From: Pseudomonas sp. MM213
GTDB taxonomy: Bacteria; Pseudomonadota; Gammaproteobacteria; Pseudomonadales; Pseudomonadaceae
NCBI RefSeq assembly: GCF_020423045.1
Contig: NZ_CP081943.1
Location: forward strand, 3,596,001 to 3,660,000
Length of the DNA stretch: 64,000 nt
Direction of reading: 5' to 3'
Shown here: positions 17,495-27,293 of the stretch, piece after piece
How positions within the stretch are numbered: the stretch's first letter is position 1
How the letters are laid out: each line of letters starts with the position of its first letter
Position numbers and translations under genes: made by a program
Notes under the pieces: model-generated
The model's database searches: none
Told to the model about the DNA's origin: nothing
What the model saw: the letters and a program-made list of their open reading frames with translations, nothing else

Positions 17495-20432
17495 CCTGAC
17501 CCAGATGATCCTGATCAGCGCCGCGTACCTGGCGGTGCTGTTCGGCGTCGCCTGGATCAGCGAACGGGGCATGATCCCCCGGGCGATCATTCGCCACCCC
17601 CTGACTTACACCCTGTCGCTGGGCGTTTACGCCAGTGCCTGGGCGTTTTACGGCACGGTGGGCCTTGCCTATCAGTACGGCTACGGCTTTCTCTCCAGCT
17701 ACCTTGGGGTTTCCGGGGCATTTCTGCTCGCGCCGGTGCTGCTGTATCCGATCCTGAAGATCACTCGCACGTATCAACTGTCGTCGCTGGCCGACCTGTT
17801 CGCGTTTCGCTTTCGCAGTACCTGGGCCGGCGCACTGACCACGATCTTCATGCTGATCGGCGTGCTGCCGTTGCTGGCCTTGCAGATTCAGGCCGTGGCG
17901 GACTCCATCGGCATCCTCACCCGCGAACCGGTGCAACATCGCGTGGCCCTGAGCTTTTGCGCGCTGATTACGCTGTTCACGATTTTCTTCGGCTCGCGCC
18001 ACATCGCCACCCGCGAGAAACACGAAGGCCTGGTGTTTGCCATTGCCTTCGAGTCGGTGATCAAGCTGATCGCCATTGGCGGCGTTGGTTTGTATGCGCT
18101 GTACGGCGTATTCGACGGCCCGCAACAGCTGGAACTGTGGCTGCTGCAAAACCAGACCGCCCTCGCCGCGCTGCACACGCCTTTGCAGGAAGGCCCGTGG
18201 CGCACGCTGTTGCTGGTGTTCTTCGCCTCGGCGATTGTGATGCCGCACATGTACCACATGACCTTTACCGAAAACCTCAACCCGCGCTCGCTGGTCAGCG
18301 CGAGCTGGGGTTTGCCGTTGTTCCTGCTGTTGATGAGCCTGGCGGTGCCGCTGATTCTCTGGGCCGGCCTGAAACTGGGGGCCACGACCAATCCTGAATA
18401 CTTCACGCTGGGCATCGGTATCGCCGCCAACAGCAAAGCCTTGGCGCTGCTGGCATATGTCGGCGGGCTATCGGCCGCCAGCGGGCTGATCATCGTCACC
18501 ACCCTGGCCCTGTCCGGGATGGCGCTGAACCACCTGGTGCTGCCGCTCTATCAGCCACCGGCCGAAGGCAACATCTACCGCTGGTTGAAGTGGACACGTC
18601 GGGCGCTGATCGTCGCGATCATCATGGCCGGTTACGGTTTCTATCTGCTGCTGGGCGCAGAGCAGGACCTGGCCAACCTCGGCATCGTCGCGTTTGTGGC
18701 GACGTTGCAGTTCCTGCCGGGCGTGCTGTCCGTCCTGTACTGGCCGACCGCCAACCGCCGTGGCTTCATCGCCGGTTTGCTGGCAGGGATTCTGGTGTGG
18801 CTGGTGACCATGCTGTTGCCGCTGGTCGGCAATCTGCAGGGCTTCTATATCCCGCTGTTGAACATGATCTACGTGCTGGACGACACCAGTTGGCACATGG
18901 CCGCAATCGCCTCACTGGCCGCCAACGTGCTGATGTTCACCCTGATTTCGCTGTTCACCAACGCCAGCCCCGAAGAAGCCAGCGCCGCCGAAGCCTGCGC
19001 CGTGGACAACGTGCGTCGCCCGCAACGTCGGGAATTGCACGCCGCCTCGCCTCAGGAATTCGCCACGCAACTGGCCAAACCCTTGGGCGCCAAGGCAGCG
19101 CAGAAAGAAGTCGAACAAGCGCTGCGCGATCTCTACCTGCCGTTCGACGAGCGCCGCCCTTACGCCTTGCGCCGCTTGCGCGACCGGATCGAAGCCAACC
19201 TCTCCGGCCTGATGGGGCCGAGCGTGGCGCAGGACATGGTCGAAACCTTCCTGCCTTATAAGGCCGGCGGCGAAAACTACGTCACCGAAGACATTCACTT
19301 CATCGAAAGCCGCCTCGAGGATTACCACTCGCGCCTGACCGGCCTGGCCGCTGAACTCGATGCCCTGCGCCGCTACCACCGCCAGACCCTGCAGGAATTG
19401 CCGATGGGCGTTTGCTCGCTGGCCAAGGATCAGGAAATCCTCATGTGGAACAAAGCCATGGAGGAGCTGACCGGAATTGCCGCGCAGCGCGTGGTCGGTT
19501 CGCGCCTGAGCACCATCGCCGATCCGTGGAAAGAGCTGCTGCAAGGCTTCATCAATCTGCCGGACGAGCATTTGCACAAGCAACATCTGGCCCTTGATGG
19601 CCAGACCCGCTGGCTGAACCTGCACAAAGCGGCGATCGACGAACCGCTCGCGCCGGGTAACAGTGGTTTGGTATTGCTGGTGGAAGACCTCACCGAAACG
19701 CAGATGCTCGAAGACAAACTGGTGCACTCCGAACGCCTGGCCAGTATCGGCCGCCTCGCTGCGGGCGTGGCCCATGAAATCGGCAACCCGATCACCGGCA
19801 TCGCTTGCCTGGCGCAGAACCTGCGCGAAGAACGCGAAGACGATGGCGAGCTGAAGGAAATCAGCGGGCAGATTCTGGAACAGACCAAACGCGTATCGCG
19901 CATCGTCCAGTCGCTGATGAGTTTCGCCCACGCGGGCAGTCATCAGCACAACGACGAGCCCGTCTGTCTGGCCGAAGTGGCCCAGGACGCCATTGGTTTG
20001 CTGGCCCTGAACCGACGCAATTTCGAAGTGCAGTTCTACAACCTGTGCGACCCCGATCACTGGGTCGAAGGCGATCCGCAGCGACTCGCCCAGGTACTGA
20101 TCAACCTGCTCTCAAACGCCCGTGACGCCTCGCCTCCCGGCAGCGCGGTGCGGGTAAAAAGCGAAGCCGGCGAACACACGGTCGACCTGATCGTGGAAGA
20201 CGAAGGCAGCGGTATTCCATCGAGCATCATGGATAGATTGTTCGAACCTTTCTTCACCACCAAGGATCCTGGCGAAGGCACCGGTCTGGGCCTTGCACTG
20301 GTCTATTCCATCGTTGAAGAGCATTATGGACAAATCACCATCGACAGCCCGGCTGATGTTCAAAGCCAACGCGGCACCCGTATCCGGGTGACCTTGCCGC
20401 GTCATGTCGAAGCGACGTCCGCTGTGAACTGA
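17478..20432 (+). CDS. cbrA: sensor histidine kinase CbrA with transporter-like domain
   Basis: A 984-residue inner-membrane kinase of the CbrAB system, which controls carbon/nitrogen balance and amino-acid catabolism. The N-terminal half (about 1-500) is a sodium:solute symporter-like domain with some 13 helices, reported to carry histidine in P. putida. It is followed by a STAC-like linker, a PAS domain (about 640-740), a dimerisation domain with phospho-acceptor His in [12 protein letters not shown], and an ATPase domain with [10 protein letters not shown] and [10 protein letters not shown]. An in-frame ATG at 17484 is an alternative start. The response regulator gene is 22 bases downstream. 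Confidence 0.96.
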   Translation: MPMSFSLTQMILISAAYLAVLFGVAWISERGMIPRAIIRHPLTYTLSLGVYASAWAFYGTVGLAYQYGYGFLSSYLGVSGAFLLAPVLLYPILKITRTYQLSSLADLFAFRFRSTWAGALTTIFMLIGVLPLLALQIQAVADSIGILTREPVQHRVALSFCALITLFTIFFGSRHIATREKHEGLVFAIAFESVIKLIAIGGVGLYALYGVFDGPQQLELWLLQNQTALAALHTPLQEGPWRTLLLVFFASAIVMPHMYHMTFTENLNPRSLVSASWGLPLFLLLMSLAVPLILWAGLKLGATTNPEYFTLGIGIAANSKALALLAYVGGLSAASGLIIVTTLALSGMALNHLVLPLYQPPAEGNIYRWLKWTRRALIVAIIMAGYGFYLLLGAEQDLANLGIVAFVATLQFLPGVLSVLYWPTANRRGFIAGLLAGILVWLVTMLLPLVGNLQGFYIPLLNMIYVLDDTSWHMAAIASLAANVLMFTLISLFTNASPEEASAAEACAVDNVRRPQRRELHAASPQEFATQLAKPLGAKAAQKEVEQALRDLYLPFDERRPYALRRLRDRIEANLSGLMGPSVAQDMVETFLPYKAGGENYVTEDIHFIESRLEDYHSRLTGLAAELDALRRYHRQTLQELPMGVCSLAKDQEILMWNKAMEELTGIAAQRVVGSRLSTIADPWKELLQGFINLPDEHLHKQHLALDGQTRWLNLHKAAIDEPLAPGNSGLVLLVEDLTETQMLEDKLVHSERLASIGRLAAGVAHEIGNPITGIACLAQNLREEREDDGELKEISGQILEQTKRVSRIVQSLMSFAHAGSHQHNDEPVCLAEVAQDAIGLLALNRRNFEVQFYNLCDPDHWVEGDPQRLAQVLINLLSNARDASPPGSAVRVKSEAGEHTVDLIVEDEGSGIPSSIMDRLFEPFFTTKDPGEGTGLGLALVYSIVEEHYGQITIDSPADVQSQRGTRIRVTLPRHVEATSAVN

Positions 20433-20454
20433 GACCGTCGAGAGTATCGAATCA

Positions 20455-21891
20455 ATGCCGCACATTTTGATCGTCGAAGACGAAACAATTATCCGCTCCG
20501 CCTTGCGCCGCCTGCTGGAACGTAACCAGTACCAGGTCAGCGAAGCCGGTTCAGTGCAGGAAGCACAAGAACGCTTCACCATTCCCACGTTCGACCTGAT
20601 CGTCAGCGACCTGCGTTTGCCTGGCGCGCCGGGCACCGAGTTGATCAAACTCGGCCAGGGCACGCCGGTGCTGATCATGACCAGCTACGCCAGCCTGCGT
20701 TCGGCGGTCGACTCCATGAAAATGGGCGCGGTGGATTACATCGCCAAGCCTTTCGACCACGACGAAATGCTCCAGGCCGTCGCACGCATCCTGCGTGACC
20801 GGCAATCGGTACAGGCCAGCGGTGAACCTGCCGTCGGCAAAGCCGGCAATGGCGCGGCGAAACCGGGTGTCGACAACAGCAACGGCGAAATCGGCATCAT
20901 CGGTTCGTGCCCGCCGATGCAGGATCTGTACAGCAAGATCCGCAAAGTCGCGCCGACCGATTCCAATGTCCTGATCCAGGGCGAGTCCGGCACCGGTAAA
21001 GAACTGGTGGCCCGCGCCCTGCACAACCTGTCCAGGCGCGCCAAGGCACCGATGATTTCGGTGAACTGCGCGGCGATTCCGGAAAGCCTGATCGAGTCCG
21101 AACTGTTCGGCCACGAAAAAGGCGCGTTCACCGGTGCCAGCGCCGGGCGTGCAGGCCTGGTGGAAGCGGCTGATGGCGGCACCTTGTTCCTCGACGAAAT
21201 CGGCGAACTGCCACTGGAAGCCCAGGCCCGCTTGCTGCGCGTGTTGCAGGAAGGCGAAATTCGCCGGGTCGGTTCGGTCCAGTCACAGAAAGTCGATGTG
21301 CGCTTGATCGCCGCGACTCACCGGGACCTCAAGAGCCTCGCGAAGATCGGCCAGTTCCGTGAAGACTTGTATTACCGCCTCCACGTGATCGCCCTGAAAC
21401 TGCCGGCCCTGCGTGAGCGCGGTGCCGACGTCAACGAAATCGCCAATGCCTTCCTGGCGCGGCAGAGCGCGCGGGTCAACCGCACCGATCTGAAGTTCGC
21501 CGCAGACGCCGAGCAGGCAATTCGTCATTACTCCTGGCCGGGCAACGTGCGCGAACTGGAAAACGCGGTGGAACGCGCGGTCATCCTATGCGAGAGCCCG
21601 GAAATTTCCGCCGAGCTGCTGGGCATCGACATCGAGCTGAGCGACCTGGAAGACGATGAGTTCATCGGCCTGCCTCCGCAACAGGGCAACGGCGCCGGCA
21701 ACAACAATCATGAGCCGACCGAAGACCTGTCACTGGAGGACTACTTCCAGCACTTCGTCCTCGAACATCAGGACCACATGACCGAAACCGAGCTGGCACG
21801 CAAACTGGGCGTCAGCCGTAAATGCCTGTGGGAACGCCGCCAACGCCTGGGCATTCCGCGGCGCAAGACCGGGGTGGCCAGCGAGAGCTGA
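20455..21891 (+). CDS. cbrB: NtrC-type response regulator CbrB
   Basis: A 478-residue sigma-54 activator. The receiver domain has phospho-acceptor Asp52 in IVSDLRLPG. The central AAA+ domain has [14 protein letters not shown] and [10 protein letters not shown], and a C-terminal Fis-type helix-turn-helix contains [20 protein letters not shown]. It activates catabolic genes and, chiefly, the sRNA crcZ immediately downstream, for which a matching operator and sigma-54 promoter are present. A strong terminator follows the gene. Confidence 0.97.
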   Translation: MPHILIVEDETIIRSALRRLLERNQYQVSEAGSVQEAQERFTIPTFDLIVSDLRLPGAPGTELIKLGQGTPVLIMTSYASLRSAVDSMKMGAVDYIAKPFDHDEMLQAVARILRDRQSVQASGEPAVGKAGNGAAKPGVDNSNGEIGIIGSCPPMQDLYSKIRKVAPTDSNVLIQGESGTGKELVARALHNLSRRAKAPMISVNCAAIPESLIESELFGHEKGAFTGASAGRAGLVEAADGGTLFLDEIGELPLEAQARLLRVLQEGEIRRVGSVQSQKVDVRLIAATHRDLKSLAKIGQFREDLYYRLHVIALKLPALRERGADVNEIANAFLARQSARVNRTDLKFAADAEQAIRHYSWPGNVRELENAVERAVILCESPEISAELLGIDIELSDLEDDEFIGLPPQQGNGAGNNNHEPTEDLSLEDYFQHFVLEHQDHMTETELARKLGVSRKCLWERRQRLGIPRRKTGVASES

Positions 21892-21920
21892 GCGGGTAAC
21901 ACATGATTGTGTGAAGAAAC

Positions 21921-21946
21921 TGTTACCCCAGTTTTTTCACGTAACA
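21921..21946 (+). promoter_or_regulatory. CbrB upstream activator site for crcZ
   Basis: TGTTAC-N14-GTAACA is an exact inverted repeat of the form reported for CbrB in P. putida. It lies about 125 bases upstream of the predicted crcZ start. Further GTAAC half-sites lie nearby (about 21896 and 21963). Confidence 0.8.
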
Positions 21947-21948
21947 GA

Positions 21949-21985
21949 AACCGGGGCTTACGGTAACGAAGCCCCGGTTTTTTTT
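21949..21985 (+). terminator. cbrB rho-independent terminator
   Basis: AACCGGGGCTT and AAGCCCCGGTT form an 11-bp stem followed by eight or more T residues. Its left side abuts the CbrB operator. Confidence 0.95.
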
Positions 21986-22044
21986 GGCCTCGAAAAAGCC
22001 CATCAAGTGACGTAACCCCTTGTTTTGCTAGGCTTCGCAAAAGT

Positions 22045-22060
22045 TGGCACGCACCCTGCT
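22045..22060 (+). promoter_or_regulatory. sigma-54 promoter of crcZ
   Basis: TTGGCACGCACCCTGCT has the GG at 22046-22047 and the GC at 22058-22059, exactly ten bases apart, matching the -24/-12 consensus. Transcription would start near 22071. Confidence 0.88.
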
Positions 22061-22070
22061 ATATGTTTGG

Positions 22071-22441
22071 TACAAGAACAATAACAAGCAATGTACAAGA
22101 CAATAAAAATAAGACGTATCGACTCACGCACAATAAAAACAAGACGGCATGAGGCGTAGCTAACTGATTCTTTTGGAGAGGCGTTGTATTTGGGGCTTGC
22201 CCCACGACCAGGCCGAGAACAACAAAAAACTGTCTTGAGACAGAGCCTGAACTGGTTGGATCGCAAGATCACTGCAGCACAGCGACCAAAGCAATCCGTT
22301 TGCTCTTGGCTCCCGATTGGGAGGGTCATGAAGGAAAACTTCATGACGCGGGCACTCAACAAAAACAAGAAGCCCGAAACCAATAACAAAAATAGAACAT
22401 GCAACTACTTCTTGGGGAGCTTCGGCTCCCCTTGTAGTTTC
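22071..22441 (+). ncRNA. crcZ: CrcZ small RNA (titrates Hfq/Crc)
   Basis: An RNA of about 370 nt between cbrB and pcnB, the conserved crcZ position. It carries six A-rich CA motifs of the AAnAAnAA type: AACAATAACAAG (about 22077), ACAATAAAAATAAG (about 22100), ACAATAAAAACAAG (about 22130), AACAACAAAAAAC (about 22218), AACAAAAACAAG (about 22359) and AATAACAAAAATAG (about 22382). These sequester Hfq/Crc and relieve catabolite repression. Expression depends on CbrB and sigma-54. It ends in a GGGGAGC-TTCG-GCTCCCC hairpin with an outer AACTAC/GTAGTT stem. The ends are predicted, not mapped. Confidence 0.9.
22403..22440 (+). terminator. crcZ terminator hairpin
   Basis: GGGGAGC-TTCG-GCTCCCC (22414-22431) lies within an outer AACTAC/GTAGTT pairing and ends GTAGTTT. 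The U-run is short. Confidence 0.75.
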
Positions 22442-22582
22442 TGGCGTTTACGCCCGTGCCAGACACGCCCTTCAAGCGCTTGCGCAGCTTCCTACACCAT
22501 CCCCCGACTAAATGCTAGAATCCCCGCCCATCATGCGGTCATTCTTCGTTTTGGCCGAACATTCCTTCAAACAGTGCATCCC

Positions 22583-23983
22583 ATGCTGAAGAAGCTGTTC
22601 CAGTCATTCCGTTCTCCCAAGCGTCATACGCAACACATCCGCAGCACGCCTGAAGTGCTTAACAGCGGCCAACACTCGCTGCAAAAGGCACAATTCAGCC
22701 GTTACGCGGTGAATATCGTCGAACGCCTGCAGAACGCCGGTTACCAGGCTTACCTGGTCGGCGGTTGTGTGCGTGACATGATGCTCGGCATCACACCGAA
22801 AGACTTTGACGTCGCCACCAGTGCCACCCCTGAACAGGTGCGCGCCGAATTCCGTAATGCGCGGATCATCGGCCGCCGCTTCAAACTGGTGCACATCCAC
22901 TTTGGCCGCGAAATCATTGAAGTCGCGACCTTCCGCGCCAATCACCCGCAAAACGATGAAGAGGAAGACAGCAACCAGTCTTCCCGCAACGAGAGCGGGC
23001 GCATTCTGCGCGATAACGTCTACGGCACGCTGGAAGAAGACGCGCAACGCCGCGACTTCACCATCAACGCCCTGTATTACGATCCGGTCAGCGAGCGCAT
23101 CCTCGACTACGCCAACGGCGTACACGACATCCGCAACCACCTGATCCGCCTGATCGGCGATCCGAAACAACGCTACCAGGAAGACCCGGTGCGGATGCTG
23201 CGCGCCGTGCGTTTCGCCGCCAAGCTGAATTTCGGCATCGAAAAACACAGCGCCCTGCCGATCCGCGACCTGGCACCGATGCTGCGCGAGATCCCGTCGG
23301 CCCGTCTGTTCGAAGAAGTGCTCAAGCTGTTCCTCTCCGGCCACGCCGCGGACACCTTCGAGATGCTGGTCGACCTGCAGCTGTTCGATCCGCTGTTCCC
23401 GGCCAGTGCCGAGGCGCTGGAATACAACCCGACGTACACCCACACCCTGATCAGCGAAGCGCTGATCAACACCGACCTGCGCATCAAGCAGAACAAACCG
23501 GTGACCCCGGCGTTCCTGTTTGCAGCCCTGTTGTGGCCTGCCCTGCCGGCTCGCGTGCTGCGTTTGCAGGAACGTGGCATGCCGCCGATTCCGGCGATGC
23601 AGGAAGCGGCGCACGAGCTGATTGCCGAACAGTGCCAGCGGATCGCGATTCCAAAACGCTTCACCATGCCGATCCGCGAGATCTGGGACATGCAGGAACG
23701 CCTGCCGCGCCGCAGCGGCAAACGCGCCGACCTGCTGCTGGACAACCCGCGTTTCCGCGCCGGTTACGACTTCCTGCTGCTGCGCGAAAGCGCTGGCGAA
23801 CAGACCGATGGCCTGGGCGAATGGTGGACGGATTATCAGGACGCCAACGACAGCGAACGTCGTGACATGATCCGCGACCTCAGTGGCAAGGAAGACGGCA
23901 CTGGCGCACCACGCAAACGTCGCCGCAGCGGCGGTGCCAAGCGCAAACGTGCAGCCGGCGCACCGAGCACCACGGGCGAGTAA
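22583..23983 (+). CDS. pcnB: poly(A) polymerase I
   Basis: A 466-residue nucleotidyltransferase that adds 3' poly(A) tails and promotes RNA decay. The catalytic signature is YLVGGCVRDMMLGITPKDFD (about residues 54-73), followed by GRRFKLVHIHFG and RDFTINALYYD. The tail is basic (RKRRRSGGAKRKR), typical of PcnB rather than CCA-adding enzyme. An open frame extends about 400 bases further upstream through crcZ, but the ATG at 22583 gives the family start MLKKLFQSF. folK begins two bases after the stop. Confidence 0.96.
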   Translation: MLKKLFQSFRSPKRHTQHIRSTPEVLNSGQHSLQKAQFSRYAVNIVERLQNAGYQAYLVGGCVRDMMLGITPKDFDVATSATPEQVRAEFRNARIIGRRFKLVHIHFGREIIEVATFRANHPQNDEEEDSNQSSRNESGRILRDNVYGTLEEDAQRRDFTINALYYDPVSERILDYANGVHDIRNHLIRLIGDPKQRYQEDPVRMLRAVRFAAKLNFGIEKHSALPIRDLAPMLREIPSARLFEEVLKLFLSGHAADTFEMLVDLQLFDPLFPASAEALEYNPTYTHTLISEALINTDLRIKQNKPVTPAFLFAALLWPALPARVLRLQERGMPPIPAMQEAAHELIAEQCQRIAIPKRFTMPIREIWDMQERLPRRSGKRADLLLDNPRFRAGYDFLLLRESAGEQTDGLGEWWTDYQDANDSERRDMIRDLSGKEDGTGAPRKRRRSGGAKRKRAAGAPSTTGE

Positions 23984-23985
23984 GC

Positions 23986-24471
23986 ATGGAACGCATCTAC
24001 ATCGGCATGGGCAGCAACCTGGCTGACCCCGCCGAACAATTGCGCAGCGCCGTCGAAGCGCTGGCGCGGTTGCCGCAGACCGAACTGGTCGGGGTTTCCG
24101 GGTTTTATCAGAGCGACTCGCTGCTGCCTGGCCAACCGCGTTACACCAACGCGGTCGCCGCCCTCGACTGCACGCTTGCCCCGCTGGAGCTGCTCGATGC
24201 GCTGCAAACCATCGAGAACGGACAGGGCCGCGAACGTCTTGAGCGCTGGGGGCCACGCACGCTTGATCTCGACATCGTGCTGTTCGGTGATCGGCTGATC
24301 GACGAGCCACGCCTCAAAGTGCCCCACTACCATATGCAGGAACGCGCGTTCGTTCTGTATCCGTTGGCCGAATTGGCGCCAGTGGATTTGCGGTTGGCCG
24401 ATGGCCGCAGTCTGAAAGAACTACTCGCAGCCTGCCCGTTCGTCGGGTTGGAACGCCTCCCCCCGAATTAA
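23986..24471 (+). CDS. folK: 2-amino-4-hydroxy-6-hydroxymethyldihydropteridine pyrophosphokinase
   Basis: A 161-residue enzyme that pyrophosphorylates 6-hydroxymethyl-dihydropterin in folate synthesis. Typical motifs are IGMGSNLADP, YQSDSLLPGQPRYTNAV, RWGPRTLDLDIVLFG (the metal-binding DLDI) and VPHYHMQERAFVLYPL. It is close behind pcnB and probably cotranscribed with it. The order pcnB-folK-panBC is conserved in many gamma-proteobacteria. Confidence 0.96.
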   Translation: MERIYIGMGSNLADPAEQLRSAVEALARLPQTELVGVSGFYQSDSLLPGQPRYTNAVAALDCTLAPLELLDALQTIENGQGRERLERWGPRTLDLDIVLFGDRLIDEPRLKVPHYHMQERAFVLYPLAELAPVDLRLADGRSLKELLAACPFVGLERLPPN

Positions 24472-24478
24472 CGCACAT

Positions 24479-24576
24479 CCCCTGTGGGAGCGAGCCTGCT
24501 CGCGATAGCGGTGGATCAGTCGGCATCAATGCTGAATGACACACCGCTATCGCGAGCAGGCTCGCTCCCACAGGGG
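24479..24576. repeat. REPIN
   Basis: CCCCTGTGGGAGCGAGCCTG and its complement bracket a 98-bp element of the GCTCGCGATAGCGG type. It separates folK from the panB promoter region. Confidence 0.9.
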
Positions 24577-24838
24577 ATTAGTGTTGTGTACAGGATCTGC
24601 AGGTGCTGAATCGCATCAGTTACTTCGGTAACACCCCACGCGTAACAATGCGGTAACACACGCAATTGACTTCCCGAGTTCTCCTCACGACTATAGGCGT
24701 CCCGCTGCCGCCAACACGGCGTTAAAGGGCGCAATCCAGGCCTTAAAAGCACGACAACAGACCGTGCGCCTGTATTTAACGAAGAATCACGCGCGTTACT
24801 CGCAGTAGTTTCCACAGCGCCTGAATGAGGAACTTTTC
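24577..24838 (+). promoter_or_regulatory. panB upstream region with GTAACA cluster
   Basis: GTTAC (24619-24623) and three GTAACA copies beginning at 24628, 24642 and 24653 lie within 40 bases, just upstream of a TTGACT (about 24665). A possible -10 (GACTAT or TATAGG) follows at 17-20 bases. The first two units form the palindrome GTTAC-TTCG-GTAAC. The half-site resembles that of CbrB but the N14 inverted spacing is not kept. No gene is seen here. Confidence 0.4.
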
Positions 24839-25639
24839 ATGCCAGCCATCACCCTGACCACTCTGCAAGGTCTCAAGCAAAAAGGTGAAAAAATCACCAT
24901 GCTGACCTGCTATGACGCGACCTTCGCCCACGCCTGCAATGAAGCCGGCGTCGAAGTGCTGCTGGTGGGCGACTCCCTCGGCATGGTTCTGCAAGGTCAC
25001 GACAGCACCCTGCCGGTGACCACCGCCGAGATGGCTTACCACGTCGCCGCCGTCAAACGCGGTAACACCGACGCGTTTATCCTCGCCGACCTGCCCTTCA
25101 TGGCCTACGCCACTATCGAACAAACCATGACCAACAGCGCCCAGTTGATGCAGGCCGGTGCACACATGGTCAAGGTCGAAGGTGCGCTGTGGCTGGCGGA
25201 TTCGATCCGTCTGCTGGCCGAGCGCGGCATCCCGGTGTGCGCGCACATGGGCCTGACGCCGCAATCGGTGAACATTCTGGGCGGTTACAAAGTCCAGGGC
25301 CGTGGCGAGAACCAGGCACGGCAGATGCGCGCCGACGCCATCGCCTTGGAACAGGCCGGTGCCGCCATGCTGCTGCTCGAATGCGTGCCGAGTGAACTGG
25401 CTCAGGAAATCACCCAGGCAGTGGGGATTCCGGTGATCGGCATCGGCGCCGGCAGCGGTACCGACGGCCAGGTCCTGGTGCTGCACGACATGCTTGGCCT
25501 GTCGATCACTGGCCGAGTGCCAAAGTTCGTGAAGAACTTCATGAACGGCCAAACCAGCATTCACGCGGCCCTGAGCGCTTATGTCTCTGAAGTCAAAGCG
25601 GCGACTTTCCCTGGTATCGAACACGGATTCTCTGCATGA
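24839..25639 (+). CDS. panB: 3-methyl-2-oxobutanoate hydroxymethyltransferase
   Basis: A 266-residue enzyme that transfers a hydroxymethyl group from methylene-tetrahydrofolate to ketoisovalerate, giving ketopantoate for pantothenate and CoA. Features include [46 protein letters not shown] and the [20 protein letters not shown] segment. The last codons overlap panC by four bases. It is the first gene of panBC, and its folate cofactor links it logically to folK upstream. Confidence 0.97.
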   Translation: MPAITLTTLQGLKQKGEKITMLTCYDATFAHACNEAGVEVLLVGDSLGMVLQGHDSTLPVTTAEMAYHVAAVKRGNTDAFILADLPFMAYATIEQTMTNSAQLMQAGAHMVKVEGALWLADSIRLLAERGIPVCAHMGLTPQSVNILGGYKVQGRGENQARQMRADAIALEQAGAAMLLLECVPSELAQEITQAVGIPVIGIGAGSGTDGQVLVLHDMLGLSITGRVPKFVKNFMNGQTSIHAALSAYVSEVKAATFPGIEHGFSA

Positions 25640-26496
25640 ACACCGTAAAAACCGTACGCGAATTGCGGGCCGCCGTGGCCCGCGCCCGCAGTGAAGGCAA
25701 GCGCATCGCCTTCGTACCGACCATGGGCAACCTGCACAGCGGTCATATCGCGCTGATTACCAAGGCCTCCCAGCGGGCGGACTTCGTGGTCGCGAGTATT
25801 TTCGTCAACCCGCTGCAATTCGGCGCCGGCGAAGACCTCGACAAGTACCCGCGCACCCTGGCAGCGGATCAGGAACAACTGCTCGAGGCCGGTTGCCACT
25901 TGTTGTTCGCACCCGCCGTAGAAGAAATGTACCCCGACGGCATGACCGGCCAGACCCGCGTCAGCGTTCCACAACTGTCCGAAGGCCTGTGCGGCGCCAG
26001 CCGTCCGGGGCATTTCGAAGGCGTGGCGACGGTGGTCAGCAAACTGTTCAACATGGTTCAGCCGGACCTGGCGATCTTTGGCCAGAAAGATTTCCAGCAA
26101 CTGGCCGTGATTCGCGCGCTGGTGCATGACCTGAACATGCCGATCCAGATCATCGGCGAGCCGACGGTCCGTGCGGCCGATGGGCTGGCATTGTCATCGC
26201 GCAACGGCTTTCTCAGTGAAGAACAGCGGGCCGTGGCGCCGGTTGTGTATCGCACGCTGACCTCGATTGCTGATGCCATTAAACAGGGTGAGCGCGATTA
26301 TCCGGCGTTGATCGCCGCACAGACCAAACAGCTTGAAGCTGCGGGTTTGCGTACCGACTACCTGGAAATCCGCCATGCGCTGACCTTGCGCCCGGCGACG
26401 GCGGAAGATCGGGACCTGGTGATTCTGGTGGCAGCGTTCCTCGGCACCACGCGGTTGATCGACAACCTGCACCTGAACCTCGACGCCCCCGTCTGA
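25636..26496 (+). CDS. panC: pantoate--beta-alanine ligase
   Basis: A 286-residue ATP-dependent ligase that joins pantoate and beta-alanine. The adenylate-forming motifs are [16 protein letters not shown] (HIGH-like, about residue 27), [26 protein letters not shown] and the KMSKS-like [13 protein letters not shown]. It overlaps panB by four bases, so translation is coupled. The beta-alanine substrate comes from PanD, encoded next after a REPIN. Confidence 0.97.
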   Translation: MNTVKTVRELRAAVARARSEGKRIAFVPTMGNLHSGHIALITKASQRADFVVASIFVNPLQFGAGEDLDKYPRTLAADQEQLLEAGCHLLFAPAVEEMYPDGMTGQTRVSVPQLSEGLCGASRPGHFEGVATVVSKLFNMVQPDLAIFGQKDFQQLAVIRALVHDLNMPIQIIGEPTVRAADGLALSSRNGFLSEEQRAVAPVVYRTLTSIADAIKQGERDYPALIAAQTKQLEAAGLRTDYLEIRHALTLRPATAEDRDLVILVAAFLGTTRLIDNLHLNLDAPV

Positions 26497-26510
26497 ACAC
26501 CACAACCCCT

Positions 26511-26605
26511 CTGTAGGAGCGAAGCTTGCTCGCGAAGGCATCGCGTCATTCGACATCTGCATCGACTGACACGGCGCCTTCGCGAGCAAGCTTCGCTCCT
26601 ACAGG
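26511..26605. repeat. REPIN
   Basis: TGTAGGAGCGAAGCTTGCTCG and its complement, with about 45 bases between the arms, lie between panC and panD. Confidence 0.9.
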
Positions 26606-26692
26606 GAGTTGCGTTGCCTCGCCGCTGTATTGCTGCCCACAATCGCTTCGGGCAAACTGCCCGCCGTTCGATTCCGACCTGGGAAAACACTC

Positions 26693-27073
26693 ATGCACGC
26701 CATCATGCTCAAGGCCAAGCTGCATCGCGCCGAAGTCACCCACGCAGTACTCGATTACGAAGGTTCTTGCGCCATTGACGGCGAATGGCTGGACTTGTCC
26801 GGCATCCGTGAATACGAACAGATCCAGATCTACAACGTCGACAACGGCGAACGCTTCACCACCTACGCCATTCGTGGCGAAGAAGGCTCGCGCATGATCT
26901 CGGTCAATGGCGCCGCCGCCCACAAGGCCAAGGTCGGTGACCGTGTGATCATCTGTGCTTACGCTCACTACAGCGAAGCCGAGCTGCTCAACTTCAAGCC
27001 GCGCATGCTCTACATGGCACCGGGTAACGAGCTGAGCCACACCAGCAATGCCATTCCGGTTCAGGTCGCCTGA
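26693..27073 (+). CDS. panD: aspartate 1-decarboxylase precursor
   Basis: A 126-residue pyruvoyl enzyme making beta-alanine from aspartate. Self-cleavage occurs at Gly24-Ser25 in DYEGSCAID, giving the pyruvoyl group on the alpha chain; Lys9, Tyr58 (YNVDNGERF region) and Arg54-type residues of the active site are retained. The ATG at 26693 gives the family N-terminus [18 protein letters not shown]. It completes the pantothenate set but is separated from panBC by a REPIN, so it may have its own promoter. Confidence 0.96.
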   Translation: MHAIMLKAKLHRAEVTHAVLDYEGSCAIDGEWLDLSGIREYEQIQIYNVDNGERFTTYAIRGEEGSRMISVNGAAAHKAKVGDRVIICAYAHYSEAELLNFKPRMLYMAPGNELSHTSNAIPVQVA

Positions 27074-27293
27074 CCGAACCTTCTCTTCCGTTTGTCGGAC
27101 CGTTCCCTGCTTCATGTACAAAAAAGTACCGGGAACGGGTCAGACAAAGTCAAGACAGATCGCAGCGCGAGGTTTACTGTATTCGCCCTGTGCCATGAAA
27201 TCGTGTCGACGCAGTTGACCGGACGCCCACCCACGGCGCTCCGGGATTTTTAGTGTTCAAAAGGCCGTTCAAGTAAAAAGGAAACCCGCAGCG

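Noticed and set aside
22184..22582. N-terminal extension of pcnB
   Set aside because: The stretch lies within crcZ and shows no coding bias; the family start is at 22583.
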